A model generated the notes under the pieces. It saw only the letters and a list, made by a program, of their open reading frames with translations. It ran no database searches and was not told the DNA's origin. Positions 55,403 through 64,000 of a DNA stretch of 64,000 bases are shown here, piece by piece. The DNA comes from Paenibacillus andongensis. GTDB lineage: Bacteria; Bacillota; Bacilli; Paenibacillales; NBRC-103111. A program made the position numbers and the translations under genes. Location: contig NZ_CP104467.1 of the NCBI RefSeq assembly GCF_025369935.1, positions 2,177,001 through 2,241,000 of the forward strand, read 5' to 3'. Positions within the stretch are counted from its first letter, which is position 1; each line of letters opens with the position of its first letter.

Positions 55403-56068
55403 ATGCAAAATTTACCGCAAGAATTGCAAACAGTCTTGAAAGAAATCGCGCTACTGCATGTGGAATTCTCAAAAAAGAACAGACTGGACTCGTTCGGGAA
55501 GCTGAACTTGCTTGCTAAGAAGAACGGTATCGTGTTCGTCGGAGATTCCATCACTGAAGGGTTCCCGCTATACGAGATGTACCAAGGGAGTAAACCGATC
55601 TATAATCGCGGAATCAGCGGATACACTTCCTTGGAGTTGCTGGAAAATCTGCAAGAAATGGTCTGCGATCTGGAGCCGTCGACGGTCGTCTTGTTGATCG
55701 GTACGAACGATTTGGGTATTGGTAATAAACCTGAGGAAATCATTCAAAGGATCGAGCAAATCTGTTCCGACATCAAAGGGAAGTTGCCCTATGCATGTAT
55801 CCTTGTCCAGTCGATCTATCCGATCCGTAACACCGAACATCACAAAGTGGCTAGTTTCTTCGAAAGTGACCGCAACAACGAAGAAATTCGGCGTTTAAAT
55901 GCGATGATTTATGAAATGTCTAACCAGTTAGGCCTAAAGTATATCGACCTTTACTCCAAGCTTGGCGATAAAGATGGCAGCCTGAAGATCAATTTTACGA
56001 CAGACGGACTTCATCTAAGTATCGAGGGCTATGAAATGGTATACGATGAACTGAAAAAGCACTTTTAG
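55403..56068 (+). CDS. SGNH/GDSL esterase
   Basis: The 221-residue start at ATG 55403 follows GGGGGAGGTAT; an in-frame ATG at 55301 lacks a ribosome site and its extra 34 residues are lysine-rich and unlike the family. The SGNH blocks are all visible: GDSI with S49, GISGYT with G73, GTND with N102, and D201/H204 in TDGLH. No signal peptide is present. Such enzymes often act as acetyl esterases on carbohydrates; pairing with the GH78 gene 54 bp downstream suggests removal of O-acetyl groups from rhamnose-containing oligosaccharides. Confidence 0.9.
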   Translation: MQNLPQELQTVLKEIALLHVEFSKKNRLDSFGKLNLLAKKNGIVFVGDSITEGFPLYEMYQGSKPIYNRGISGYTSLELLENLQEMVCDLEPSTVVLLIGTNDLGIGNKPEEIIQRIEQICSDIKGKLPYACILVQSIYPIRNTEHHKVASFFESDRNNEEIRRLNAMIYEMSNQLGLKYIDLYSKLGDKDGSLKINFTTDGLHLSIEGYEMVYDELKKHF

Positions 56069-56121
56069 ATAACTTTAATGATTGGACCGAAGAAATGTTA
56101 ATTCTGAAAGGAACGATGCTC

Positions 56122-58944
56122 ATGATCATCACTAAACTGAAAACCAATCGTATCACAAATCCGTTGGGATTCTCCATGGGTGCCCAGCCTCGACTTTCTT
56201 ACGTCGTGACGGGTACCGACGCGAAGAAGCAGATCGCCGCCCGATACGAAGTCGCGCTGGACGAAGCGTTCTCGTCCGTCGTATTCGATAGCGGCAAGCG
56301 CACTGATATTGACAGCATTTCCTTCGAACTGCCGGTCCAACTTCAGCCGAGAACCCGTTACTACTGGCGGGTAGAAGTATGGGCGGACAACGGCGACCAT
56401 GCCGTCAGCCCAATCGCTTGGTTCGAGACGGCGAAGCTGGACGAACCGTGGGAGGCGAAGTGGATTGTTCCCGAAATGGACAAGGAGCACCATCCGGTGC
56501 TCGGTCGGACGTTCAAGCTAGCCGGGCCGATCGCTTCCGCGCGGGCGTATGTCTGCGGGCTCGGATTGTACGAGATGCAAATGAACGGCATAAAGGCCGG
56601 CGACGAATATTTTGCTCCGCACTTCAACGCCTACCACAAGTGGCTGCAGTACCAGACGTACGACGTTACACCGATGCTGCGCGAAGGCGACAACCGCGTA
56701 GAGGTCACCCTCGGCAACGGGTTATACAAGGGCCGCTTCGGGTTCGATGGTCATTCGAAGGAGTTGTATGGCAGCGAGTTCGCACTTCTGTGCGAGATTC
56801 GAGTGAAGTACGCCGACGGAACGACGGAGGTCCTGAAATCCGATACGGAATGGACGGCGGAAAGAAGCAGGGTCATAGGCGGCAACCTGTATGACGGAGA
56901 AATCTACGACGCGACATTCACGGCGACGGAATCGTACTCGGTTCGCGAAGGCAACCTCGGATTAGAACGCCTGAAGGCGAGGCTGAGCTTACCTGTTGTT
57001 GTGAAGGAAGAGTTGAAGCCGATCGAGGTGATCCACACGCCAGCAGGCGAGAAGGTGCTCGACATGGGCCAGAACATGGTCGGTTGGATTCAATTCCGTA
57101 CACGCGCTCCGAAGGGAACGGTCATCCGGCTTCAGCACGGCGAGGTTTTGCAGGATGGCAACTTCTACCGGGAAAACCTGCGAACGGCCAAGGCTGAATA
57201 TGTCTATACGGCTGATGGGGAGGAAGCGGTCGTCCGTCCGTTCTTCACTTTCTACGGATTCCGCTACGTGAAGGTGGAAGGCTGGCCAGGCGAGCTCGAT
57301 CCGAACGACTTCACAGGCTGCGTCCTCTACTCTGATCTGGAGCAGACCGGCAGTTTCGAGACGAGCGACCCGCTCGTAAATCGATTGTTTCTGAACGCGC
57401 TGTGGGGACAGAAGGGCAATTTTCTGGACGTTCCGACGGATTGCCCGCAACGGGACGAACGGATGGGGTGGACGGGAGACGCCCAAGTGTTCTCCGGGGC
57501 GGCTTGTTTCAACATGGATTCGTACGTGTTCTATTCGAAGTACGGTTACGATATGGCCCGGGAACAAGAGGATCGCGGAGGGATGGTTCCGATGGTCGTG
57601 CCCGCCGTGAACGTTCCGAGCGGCGGCTCCAGCGCTTGGGCGGACGCGGCCACGATCATTCCTTGGAATGTATATCTCCACTACGGAGACAAGGCGATTC
57701 TGAAGCAGCAGTACGAGAGCATGAAGAGCTGGGTCGATTTCATCATCCGTGCCGACGAAGGCTCGGGCGGCCGGAGGCTCTGGACGGTCGGGTTCCAATT
57801 CGGAGATTGGCTTGCGCTCGACGGAAGCAATCCCGATTCGGCGATGGGGGGCACCGACACGGACTTCATTGCCTCCGCCTATTACTGCTATTCCTCGCGA
57901 TTAGTCGCGAAGGCGGCAAAAGTGCTGGGACGAGAAGATGATGTGTCTTATTACGAACGAATCTCCGGGGAAGTCAAGCAGTCCATCAAGGATGAGTTCT
58001 TCTCGAAGAACGGACGTCTCGCGCTCGATACCCAGACGGCGTATGCGGTGGCGCTGTACATGGACTTGGTGCCGGCGTCGTACCGGAAGCGCGTCGTGGA
58101 TGGATTGATTATTCGTCTTCGGAAAGACAACAATCATCTCCGAACCGGCTTCGTCGGAACGCCTTATCTGAACTTTGCCCTGTCGGATAACGGTTGCGAA
58201 GAATTAGGCTATACGCTGCTCCTGAACGACGACTATCCGAGCTGGCTCTATGCCGTCAAGCTGGGAGCCACGACCATCTGGGAACGTTGGAATTCGATTA
58301 ATGAGGACGGGAAGATCGGCCCGCCTGGCTTGAACTCTCTGAATCACTATGCCTATGGAGCGATCGCAGAATGGATGTACCGGGTGATCGCGGGGATGAA
58401 CCCGGACGAAGAAGCACCGGGCTTCCGTCGAATAAAGCTGGCGCCGAAGCCGGACTTCCGCTTGCGGTGGGCGAAAGCCGTGATCGATTCCGCGGCAGGC
58501 ACCTATAGGAGCGAGTGGGCATTCGACGAAGAGGGGCGGCTCGAATTCCGGTTCGAGATCCCGTTTCATTCGACAGCTCTCGTTCGCCTGCCGCGCGCCT
58601 CGGCGGATCTTCTGTCGATCGACGGTCCCGCGCCTACTGTGCCCGCGATTCAAGAGGGTGATGACGTTAAGCTCGAGTTGGAAAGCGGTAACTACGTGAT
58701 CCGTTACATGCCGACCAAGAGCTATATCAAAATTCTCAGCACGTATACGCCGCTGGTCGTTCTGGCCGAGAACCAGCATGCTCGAGAGTTGATCTCCCCT
58801 ATGGTCCCTCCCGGTTTCGAGCTGGATCCGGGTGCGCTTTGGTACAAAGTTCGAGACGTTTCGATTAGGGATTTTGCCGCTCATTACCCCATGGATGCGA
58901 GCATGCTCGACGAGCTGGATACGAAATTAAAGGCACTGCGCTAA
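56122..58944 (+). CDS. GH78 alpha-L-rhamnosidase with an extra C-terminal module
   Basis: This 940-residue cytoplasmic enzyme is placed at ATG 56122 because AAAGGA is nine bases upstream; ATG 56116 is too close. N-terminal beta domains (about 1-320) include a lectin-like part (QMNGIKAGDEYF). The (alpha/alpha)6 catalytic domain holds DCPQRDERMGWTGD (about 441-454), the GH78 signature with its acidic catalytic residues, and TIWERWN near 718. After the C-terminal beta domain, residues 874-940 form a small helical tail not expected in plain GH78 enzymes and similar to the N-terminus of the SDR at 60378. Base composition is visibly GC-richer than in neighbouring genes, with many C/G third positions, which suggests separate acquisition. 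Confidence 0.93.
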   Translation: MIITKLKTNRITNPLGFSMGAQPRLSYVVTGTDAKKQIAARYEVALDEAFSSVVFDSGKRTDIDSISFELPVQLQPRTRYYWRVEVWADNGDHAVSPIAWFETAKLDEPWEAKWIVPEMDKEHHPVLGRTFKLAGPIASARAYVCGLGLYEMQMNGIKAGDEYFAPHFNAYHKWLQYQTYDVTPMLREGDNRVEVTLGNGLYKGRFGFDGHSKELYGSEFALLCEIRVKYADGTTEVLKSDTEWTAERSRVIGGNLYDGEIYDATFTATESYSVREGNLGLERLKARLSLPVVVKEELKPIEVIHTPAGEKVLDMGQNMVGWIQFRTRAPKGTVIRLQHGEVLQDGNFYRENLRTAKAEYVYTADGEEAVVRPFFTFYGFRYVKVEGWPGELDPNDFTGCVLYSDLEQTGSFETSDPLVNRLFLNALWGQKGNFLDVPTDCPQRDERMGWTGDAQVFSGAACFNMDSYVFYSKYGYDMAREQEDRGGMVPMVVPAVNVPSGGSSAWADAATIIPWNVYLHYGDKAILKQQYESMKSWVDFIIRADEGSGGRRLWTVGFQFGDWLALDGSNPDSAMGGTDTDFIASAYYCYSSRLVAKAAKVLGREDDVSYYERISGEVKQSIKDEFFSKNGRLALDTQTAYAVALYMDLVPASYRKRVVDGLIIRLRKDNNHLRTGFVGTPYLNFALSDNGCEELGYTLLLNDDYPSWLYAVKLGATTIWERWNSINEDGKIGPPGLNSLNHYAYGAIAEWMYRVIAGMNPDEEAPGFRRIKLAPKPDFRLRWAKAVIDSAAGTYRSEWAFDEEGRLEFRFEIPFHSTALVRLPRASADLLSIDGPAPTVPAIQEGDDVKLELESGNYVIRYMPTKSYIKILSTYTPLVVLAENQHARELISPMVPPGFELDPGALWYKVRDVSIRDFAAHYPMDASMLDELDTKLKALR

Positions 58945-59168
58945 GGACTCACCTCTTAATGGGAAATAGAGGGAGTATATATATACATGCATGCAATCCG
59001 CTCAATGTCTAGTATAAATATCAGTTTAAAGGCGTTGAGTGGCTCTAGGTGACAAATTAACAGTAGAACGAAAGGTATTTTCATCAAACTCAACGATTAA
59101 TAAAAGCGCAGAAAAATATTAAGTGGAACCGCACTCGATTATCTTTCAAACATTGGGGGTTTTGGGAC

Positions 59169-60116
59169 ATGAAACGAAGTGCTCATCTGATTGACCCGGA
59201 ATTAAAGGCATATGCGGACTCGTTGCCTGATGGGGGATTAACTAGGGAAGTATTACCCTATGTCATTGAACTCTTAGGAAACCAAATTAGGCCGCTTCCG
59301 GAGGATTTACCACTCACAGTATCGGAAAAGTTTGTTCCCGGTCCCGAGGGGGCTCCGGAAGTACGAGTCCTCGTATTTACGCCAACTAATACAAGTACTC
59401 CGCGACCCGGTTATTTATATATCCATGGTGGGGGCATGGTGATGGGGTCTCCGGAAGCTGACCAGGTAGACACTGCGGAAATGGCAGTAGCACTCGGATG
59501 CAGTATCGTATCCGTCGACTATCGATTGGCACCGCAAACTCGCCACCCTGGACCAATCGAGGATTGTTACGCTGCACTCTTTTGGATGTACAACCATGCG
59601 GAAGAATTAGGCATTGATCCGAACCGCATAGCGATTGGAGGGGAGAGTGCCGGCGGAGGTCTCGCAGCTTCCCTTTCCTTGCTCGCTCGTGACCGAGGTG
59701 AAGTGCCAATTATTTTTCAACGAATTGCAGCTCCTATGCTGGATGATCGTACATGTATAGCAGAACCTCACCCATACAACGGTGAATATATGTGGACGGC
59801 AGAAAGCAATCGTTTCGGGTGGACTTCATATCTGGGACATGAACCGGGTATTGATGGCGTATCTTACTATGCTTCAGCATCCCGGGCCGAGGACCTGACC
59901 AGGCTGCCGGCAACGTTCATCACTGTAGGAGCCCTTGATCTTTTTCTGGATGAGAGTATGGAATATGCCCAACGCTTAATCCGCGCAGGAGTGCCTACGG
60001 AACTACATGTCTATCCAGGCGCATTTCATGGCTCCCCCGCAGTGAATGATGCCCGGATTTCAAAAAACGAGCAGCAAGCGCGTTTTGATGCTTTGCACCG
60101 TGCATTTTATGGATAA
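59169..60116 (+). CDS. HSL-family alpha/beta hydrolase (esterase)
   Basis: The 315-residue protein has the hormone-sensitive-lipase group signatures: HGGG (86-89) for the oxyanion hole, nucleophile S160 in GESAGG, D257 in GALD and H287 in GAFHG. It starts after TTGGGGGTTTTGGG with ATG 59169. No signal peptide is seen. Such enzymes hydrolyse short acyl esters; inside this glycan cluster an acetyl or aryl ester is plausible. The upstream gap (58945-59168) contains an 8-bp inverted repeat CGTTGAGT/ACTCAACG but no convincing promoter. Confidence 0.9.
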   Translation: MKRSAHLIDPELKAYADSLPDGGLTREVLPYVIELLGNQIRPLPEDLPLTVSEKFVPGPEGAPEVRVLVFTPTNTSTPRPGYLYIHGGGMVMGSPEADQVDTAEMAVALGCSIVSVDYRLAPQTRHPGPIEDCYAALFWMYNHAEELGIDPNRIAIGGESAGGGLAASLSLLARDRGEVPIIFQRIAAPMLDDRTCIAEPHPYNGEYMWTAESNRFGWTSYLGHEPGIDGVSYYASASRAEDLTRLPATFITVGALDLFLDESMEYAQRLIRAGVPTELHVYPGAFHGSPAVNDARISKNEQQARFDALHRAFYG

Positions 60117-60128
60117 ACCGATGGTGGT

Positions 60129-60305
60129 AAAATCTCCGTGAACGTTTACGGCGGATGGTTGTGCCAGCCAAAACACATCGATCCGAGCAACTTCCGACCG
60201 GTCACGAAATAGGGGGTTGCTTCGAGCACCTTCTTTGACTACATCGTGAATTCCGTCGTCTCCGTCCGTCAGTATATAGCATACACGCAGTTCCAGGCTC
60301 TCTAG
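60129..60305 (+). pseudogene. Possible decayed coding fragment
   Basis: Between the esterase and SDR genes, one plus-strand frame shows strong G/C bias at third codon positions and reads ISVNVYGGWLCQPKHIDPS and TFFDYIVNSVVSVRQYIAY, but is broken by TAG codons near 60210 and 60303. The composition suggests former coding sequence. I do not recognise the family. Confidence 0.3.
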
Positions 60306-60377
60306 AAGCAATTTGCAAGAGGAGCGGAGAAGATCATTGATAGAAAAATTAGAACATACCTAATGGAGGTGCATGAA

Positions 60378-61400
60378 ATGACATTTTCGGAAAATTCAAC
60401 ATTGGGCGAATTACTTAGTCATATAGCTGCGGCTGGAGTTTTGGAAAAGCATTTGCCTGGAGTCACGACAAGTCCGATGGTAAGTATGGGAAAGAGCTTC
60501 ACCTTGAAGCAATTTAGCGCTTTTCCGCAGGCGAATATTCCCGCGGACCTCCTTTCTGCGATTGTGAAGGATTTAGCGAGTATTCCAACAGATGATCAGC
60601 CGAGTCCTCGGCAGAACGACCGTAGCGAACGCCAACAGGTAACCCAATCCATGGATGGGGTCGCGATCGTGACAGGAGCCGGCGGAGGTATTGGCCGTGC
60701 TGCTTCAATTAAGTTATCCCAAGCAGGATTCAAGGTCGTCGCCGTCGACTTTAACACCATGACGGGCGAAGAGACGGTTAAACTCATCCTCGAACAAGGC
60801 GGAGAAGGCATGTTTGTTCAAGCAGACGTCTCCAAGGAAGAGGATGTTGAACGATATACGAAGATGGCCATGGATGCGTACGGTCGAATCGACGTCTTTT
60901 TTAACAACGCCGGTATTCTGCAGAAGTTCTCGCTGATCGAGGATCTTGATACATCCGATTTCGATCGCATGATGAACGTTAACGTTCGGGGTGTTTTCCT
61001 TGGATTGAAGAAAGTGCTTAAGGTAATGAACGGCCAAGGGTTCGGTTCGATCATTAACACAGCGTCGACCGCAGGATTGCGTGCCGAGCATAGTATGGCC
61101 GCTTATACCGCAAGCAAGCACGCCGTCATCGGTCTGACGAAAGCAGCGGCGATTGAATATGTACGCAAGGGTGTTCGCGTGAATGCCATATGCCCAGGTG
61201 GTGTCGATACGGCGCTGACTCAGTCCGTTCCTATGATGATGCAGGAATCCGGGTATACACCTGAAGAGTTCCCTAACATGCGGCTCGGGCGATTCGCAGA
61301 ACCTTCCGAGATTGCGGAGATGGTCGTGTTCCTGGCGTCTGACAAGTCCAGCTATATGACAGGCTCGATTATCGTGGTGGACGGCGGATTGACGCTGTAA
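60378..61400 (+). CDS. SDR-family dehydrogenase with N-terminal accessory domain
   Basis: The 340-residue start at ATG 60378 follows GGAGGTG; an in-frame ATG at 60363 overlaps that ribosome site. Residues about 95-340 are a classical SDR: TGAGGGIG (99-106) for the nucleotide, NNAG (176-179), S230, and YTASK with Y243 and K247. Residues about 5-70 form a separate helical module (TLGELL, VLEKHLPG, TLKQFSAF) followed by a polar linker, which ordinary 250-residue SDRs lack; it resembles the C-terminal tail of the GH78 enzyme. The SDR part resembles 3-oxoacyl-ACP reductase and sugar dehydrogenases, so oxidation of rhamnose or another released sugar is plausible. Confidence 0.9.
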   Translation: MTFSENSTLGELLSHIAAAGVLEKHLPGVTTSPMVSMGKSFTLKQFSAFPQANIPADLLSAIVKDLASIPTDDQPSPRQNDRSERQQVTQSMDGVAIVTGAGGGIGRAASIKLSQAGFKVVAVDFNTMTGEETVKLILEQGGEGMFVQADVSKEEDVERYTKMAMDAYGRIDVFFNNAGILQKFSLIEDLDTSDFDRMMNVNVRGVFLGLKKVLKVMNGQGFGSIINTASTAGLRAEHSMAAYTASKHAVIGLTKAAAIEYVRKGVRVNAICPGGVDTALTQSVPMMMQESGYTPEEFPNMRLGRFAEPSEIAEMVVFLASDKSSYMTGSIIVVDGGLTL

Positions 61401-61443
61401 ATGCAAACTAGTTTCTATACTTCAATAAAATAGGAGGATTAAT

Positions 61444-63852
61444 ATGAAACAGAGAATCAAAATCGATAAGACCGCTCCAAACGTAGGTGCATTGGATTTT
61501 TCCTGGTTACTGGACGCGCCTGCGGGCAAGCATGGGTTCACGGAAGTTAAAGATGGGCGTTTATACTTTGAGGATGGCACTCGTGCGAAATTCATTGGAT
61601 TTAATGTGCCCACTCGTTCCAATACGCCTGACCATGAAACAGCGGAGCGTCTCGCGGAACGCTTTGCGTCCTTGGGCGTTAATGTCGTCCGCCTTCATGC
61701 AGCCGATGCGCCCCTCGGCCCCTCCGGCTGGAGCTCGAGTCTCGATAACCCGTTGATCGACTACAATAGCGGTTCAAGCCGAATCTTCAATGAGAAGGGC
61801 CTAGATCGCTTTGATTATTTTGTTGCGAAGTTAAAAGAGAAAGGCATTTACCTGCAAGTGGATCTCTTGGTGGCTCGTGCTTTTATAGACGGAGACGATC
61901 TGGATTATCCTGATGCGCCAGGCTTTCCCTTTAAGAGTTTTACTCATGTGAATGAACGTTTGATCGAGCTTCAGAAAGAATATGCGACTAAACTCCTTTG
62001 CCACGTAAATCCTTACACCGGCTTGGCCTTAATTGACGACCCTGCGGTCATGAGCATTCAGATCGCGAACGAGGACTCTGTCATTAAAGGTACAGAGGAC
62101 ATTAAGAACGAGAAGGGTATTGCGCCGTACCGGCAGGAGCTGCAACGCCGCTTCAACCGGTTCCTGCTTGCCAAGTATGACACAAGGAAAAATCTGGCCC
62201 AAGCATGGACATTTAACGGAACATGCGCGCTTGGCGAAGATGAAGACCCAGAAGCGGGCACCGTGCTTTTCCCCGAGGGCAGCTTCTACCAAGTGACCAA
62301 CAACCCTATGGGGGAATGGACGGGCATAGGAAGCCCCGCCCGCTATGCCGATTTTACGGATTTCGGCATCTATATAAACCGGCGGTATTATGGCACAATG
62401 ATTGACCATGTTCGATCACTGGGGGCGAAAGTGCCTATCAACACCAGTAACCTATTGAACGGTGCTGCGGATGTCTACTCCCATTCGGACGGCGACATTA
62501 TGATGAACAATACGTACTTCAACCATCCGATGCCGCCTTTTCATCAGGAAACGCTAGTTGTGCCGGGCATGCGGGAATATGTAACGTCCAATCCGTTGCA
62601 CGTGCACAAGGATGGCATATTCATGCGCACCGAAATGTTGCAAATGGCTACCACGGCAGCGGTTAGGGGCAAGCCCTTTATTCTGAGCGAGTGGAATGAG
62701 TATGGCGTGAATCCTTTCCACTCTACGGCATTCCTATCGATGGCGGCATATGCTTGCCTGAACGATTGGGACGGTCTCATGCTCTATTGCTATCATACGT
62801 CCGAAAGCTGGAACGATCAGCCCGACGATGTGATTACCGACATTTTCGACGCTTATAACGACCCGTCGTTGATATGCCAGTTCGGTTTCATGGCGACAGT
62901 GTTCCTTAAGGGACTCGTGCGCCCTGCGGAGCACCGGGTGGATCTGGTATTCACGAAGAACGATCTAAAGACCTTGCCGGCTTCCTTTAGTATGCCGAAT
63001 ACTTTTCTTCCTTATATCACCAACATGCGCAACGTGTTTCTGGATCAAGGAGATACCTATACGGGGGACGCGGACGTAGCGATTACGGCAGGCTTTGTGA
63101 ACAACGGCGATCTTTCCCAGGCGGAACGTTCCGTATACTTCGCTTGGTCGTCTTATCGGGACGCATGGCGGCATGCTGCTGGTGGAGGACGGCTGGAGCG
63201 GCTTGCCGCCGAGACCGATGAGCTGCTTCCCGGCGCGAAGCTTGGCGACAAGACCCTCGTTTTCGATGACATCGCTTCTTTGGCTGGACATGGCGATTAC
63301 ACCGCTTTTGCCGCTAATCTAGATGCCGCATTCAAGCGTTGGGGTCTACTGCCTCATGATCGAGGCCTTGTCGGCAATGCGCTCGTCTCGGATACCGGCG
63401 AGCTGGACTTTGACCCAGAGGCGGGAACCTTCCGTATCCGTACCGAAGGGTGCTCCTACTTCAGCGGTAATCCGGTCAGCGGGATCACGTTGACGAAGGA
63501 TATTTCCCTGACTCTCAGCAACGATCGAATCTCCGCAGCAGCGCTGCCAGTGAACGGCCCTTCCGTAGAACGGACGGAAACGATTCTACTGACGATTCTC
63601 GGAGAAACCGGCATGGACGAAACCATCTTCACCGTAGAAGGATTCGTGACGACGGTCGATCATCAGGGGAAATTGTACGCAGATACCCCTGAAGGTAATC
63701 TTTTCGTACGATGTAATTCTGCAACCCTTACTGCCCTGGACACGGTCGGAGCCCCAATAGCTAGCATCGAAGGGACGACTACTGAGGACGGTGTGACCTT
63801 TATGCTTGACGGCACAATCCCTGCTGTCCACTTCCTGTTGGAAAAGAAGTAA
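61444..63852 (+). CDS. Clan GH-A glycoside hydrolase of uncertain family
   Basis: The 802-residue cytoplasmic protein follows AGGAGG. Residues about 25-510 form a (beta/alpha)8 barrel with the clan-A pair: acid/base E210 in IQIANEDS and nucleophile E416 in ILSEWNEYG. The start (YFEDGTRAKFIGFNVP, then VNVVRLHA) resembles GH5-like and GH2-barrel proteins, but I cannot place it in a named family with confidence. About 290 C-terminal residues form beta-sandwich-like domains. The clan predicts a retaining beta-glycosidase. By position after GH78 and SDR genes it may remove the sugar beneath rhamnose. After the stop, 63853-64000 shows nothing recognised. Confidence 0.82.
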   Translation: MKQRIKIDKTAPNVGALDFSWLLDAPAGKHGFTEVKDGRLYFEDGTRAKFIGFNVPTRSNTPDHETAERLAERFASLGVNVVRLHAADAPLGPSGWSSSLDNPLIDYNSGSSRIFNEKGLDRFDYFVAKLKEKGIYLQVDLLVARAFIDGDDLDYPDAPGFPFKSFTHVNERLIELQKEYATKLLCHVNPYTGLALIDDPAVMSIQIANEDSVIKGTEDIKNEKGIAPYRQELQRRFNRFLLAKYDTRKNLAQAWTFNGTCALGEDEDPEAGTVLFPEGSFYQVTNNPMGEWTGIGSPARYADFTDFGIYINRRYYGTMIDHVRSLGAKVPINTSNLLNGAADVYSHSDGDIMMNNTYFNHPMPPFHQETLVVPGMREYVTSNPLHVHKDGIFMRTEMLQMATTAAVRGKPFILSEWNEYGVNPFHSTAFLSMAAYACLNDWDGLMLYCYHTSESWNDQPDDVITDIFDAYNDPSLICQFGFMATVFLKGLVRPAEHRVDLVFTKNDLKTLPASFSMPNTFLPYITNMRNVFLDQGDTYTGDADVAITAGFVNNGDLSQAERSVYFAWSSYRDAWRHAAGGGRLERLAAETDELLPGAKLGDKTLVFDDIASLAGHGDYTAFAANLDAAFKRWGLLPHDRGLVGNALVSDTGELDFDPEAGTFRIRTEGCSYFSGNPVSGITLTKDISLTLSNDRISAAALPVNGPSVERTETILLTILGETGMDETIFTVEGFVTTVDHQGKLYADTPEGNLFVRCNSATLTALDTVGAPIASIEGTTTEDGVTFMLDGTIPAVHFLLEKK

Positions 63853-64000
63853 GGTGGGGAAGATAGGAAGCGGAAATTAAAGGTATTTGTGTTTGATCAA
63901 ATTCACTATTTACCGCAAAGGTAGCCATCAAAGTGGTTGTTGAATTTTTAACGATTGATTGAACTGGGCATCCGCAAGAAAATCTGAGGCTCTTTCTTAT

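Noticed and set aside
57402-57941. 179-codon frame overlapping the GH78 gene on the same strand
   Set aside because: A by-product of high GC; Arg/Gly-rich translation without a family pattern.
60060-60311. 83-codon minus-strand frame overlapping the esterase end
   Set aside because: The third-position bias fits the plus-strand frame better, and the minus-strand product is not recognised.

Overview
The window looks like chromosome of a Paenibacillus-type Firmicute. Supporting signs are strong AGGAGG-type ribosome sites, TTG and GTG starts, CcpA-type cre boxes, lipobox-bearing solute-binding proteins whose permeases have no dedicated ATPase, YesM/YesN-type sensor kinase plus AraC-type response regulator pairs, and a degraded copy of the sporulation sigma factor gene sigK. 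Almost all intact genes concern the breakdown, uptake or sensing of plant or microbial polysaccharides. No tRNA, rRNA, CRISPR array, phage or insertion sequence was seen.

Region 1 (1-18.1 kb) is a beta-mannan locus. A secreted multimodular GH26 (truncated by the left edge), a GH130 phosphorylase and a CE7 acetyl esterase lie on the plus strand, facing a second secreted GH26 on the minus strand. A binding protein and two permeases follow, then an AraC-type response regulator, a second paralogous binding protein and a histidine kinase. A minus-strand epimerase-GH130_1 operon is divergent from a LacI regulator, with palindromic operators between them. Together these encode extracellular mannan cutting, deacetylation, import, epimerisation of mannobiose to mannosyl-glucose, and phosphorolysis to mannose 1-phosphate.

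Region 2 (18.2-20.3 kb) is a small gene graveyard: a frameshifted C-terminal half of rpoN (sigma-54), a frameshifted sigK, and an orphan MacB/LolD-type ABC ATPase.

Region 3 (20.5-29.0 kb) is an LplB/LplC-type importer with its binding protein, followed by a translationally overlapping kinase-regulator-binding protein set.

Region 4 (29.2-47.6 kb) looks directed at a uronic-acid-containing glycan. It has a GH28-like enzyme, a very large heparinase II/III-like lyase, an alpha/beta hydrolase, a GH88 unsaturated glucuronyl hydrolase, a GH43 beta-xylosidase-like enzyme, a 2200-residue secreted protein with an alginate-lyase-superfamily (PL38-like) domain, an AraC regulator, a GH127 beta-L-arabinofuranosidase-like enzyme and an AraC remnant.

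Region 5 (48.0-63.9 kb) has a minus-strand kinase/regulator pair divergent from a third importer, then an SGNH esterase, a GC-rich GH78 rhamnosidase, an HSL-type esterase, an SDR dehydrogenase with an extra N-terminal module and an unclassified clan-A glycosidase. The GH78 C-terminus and the SDR N-terminus appear to share a small helical module of about 65 residues, which I regard as the most novel single observation. The native substrate of regions 4-5 cannot be named from sequence alone.
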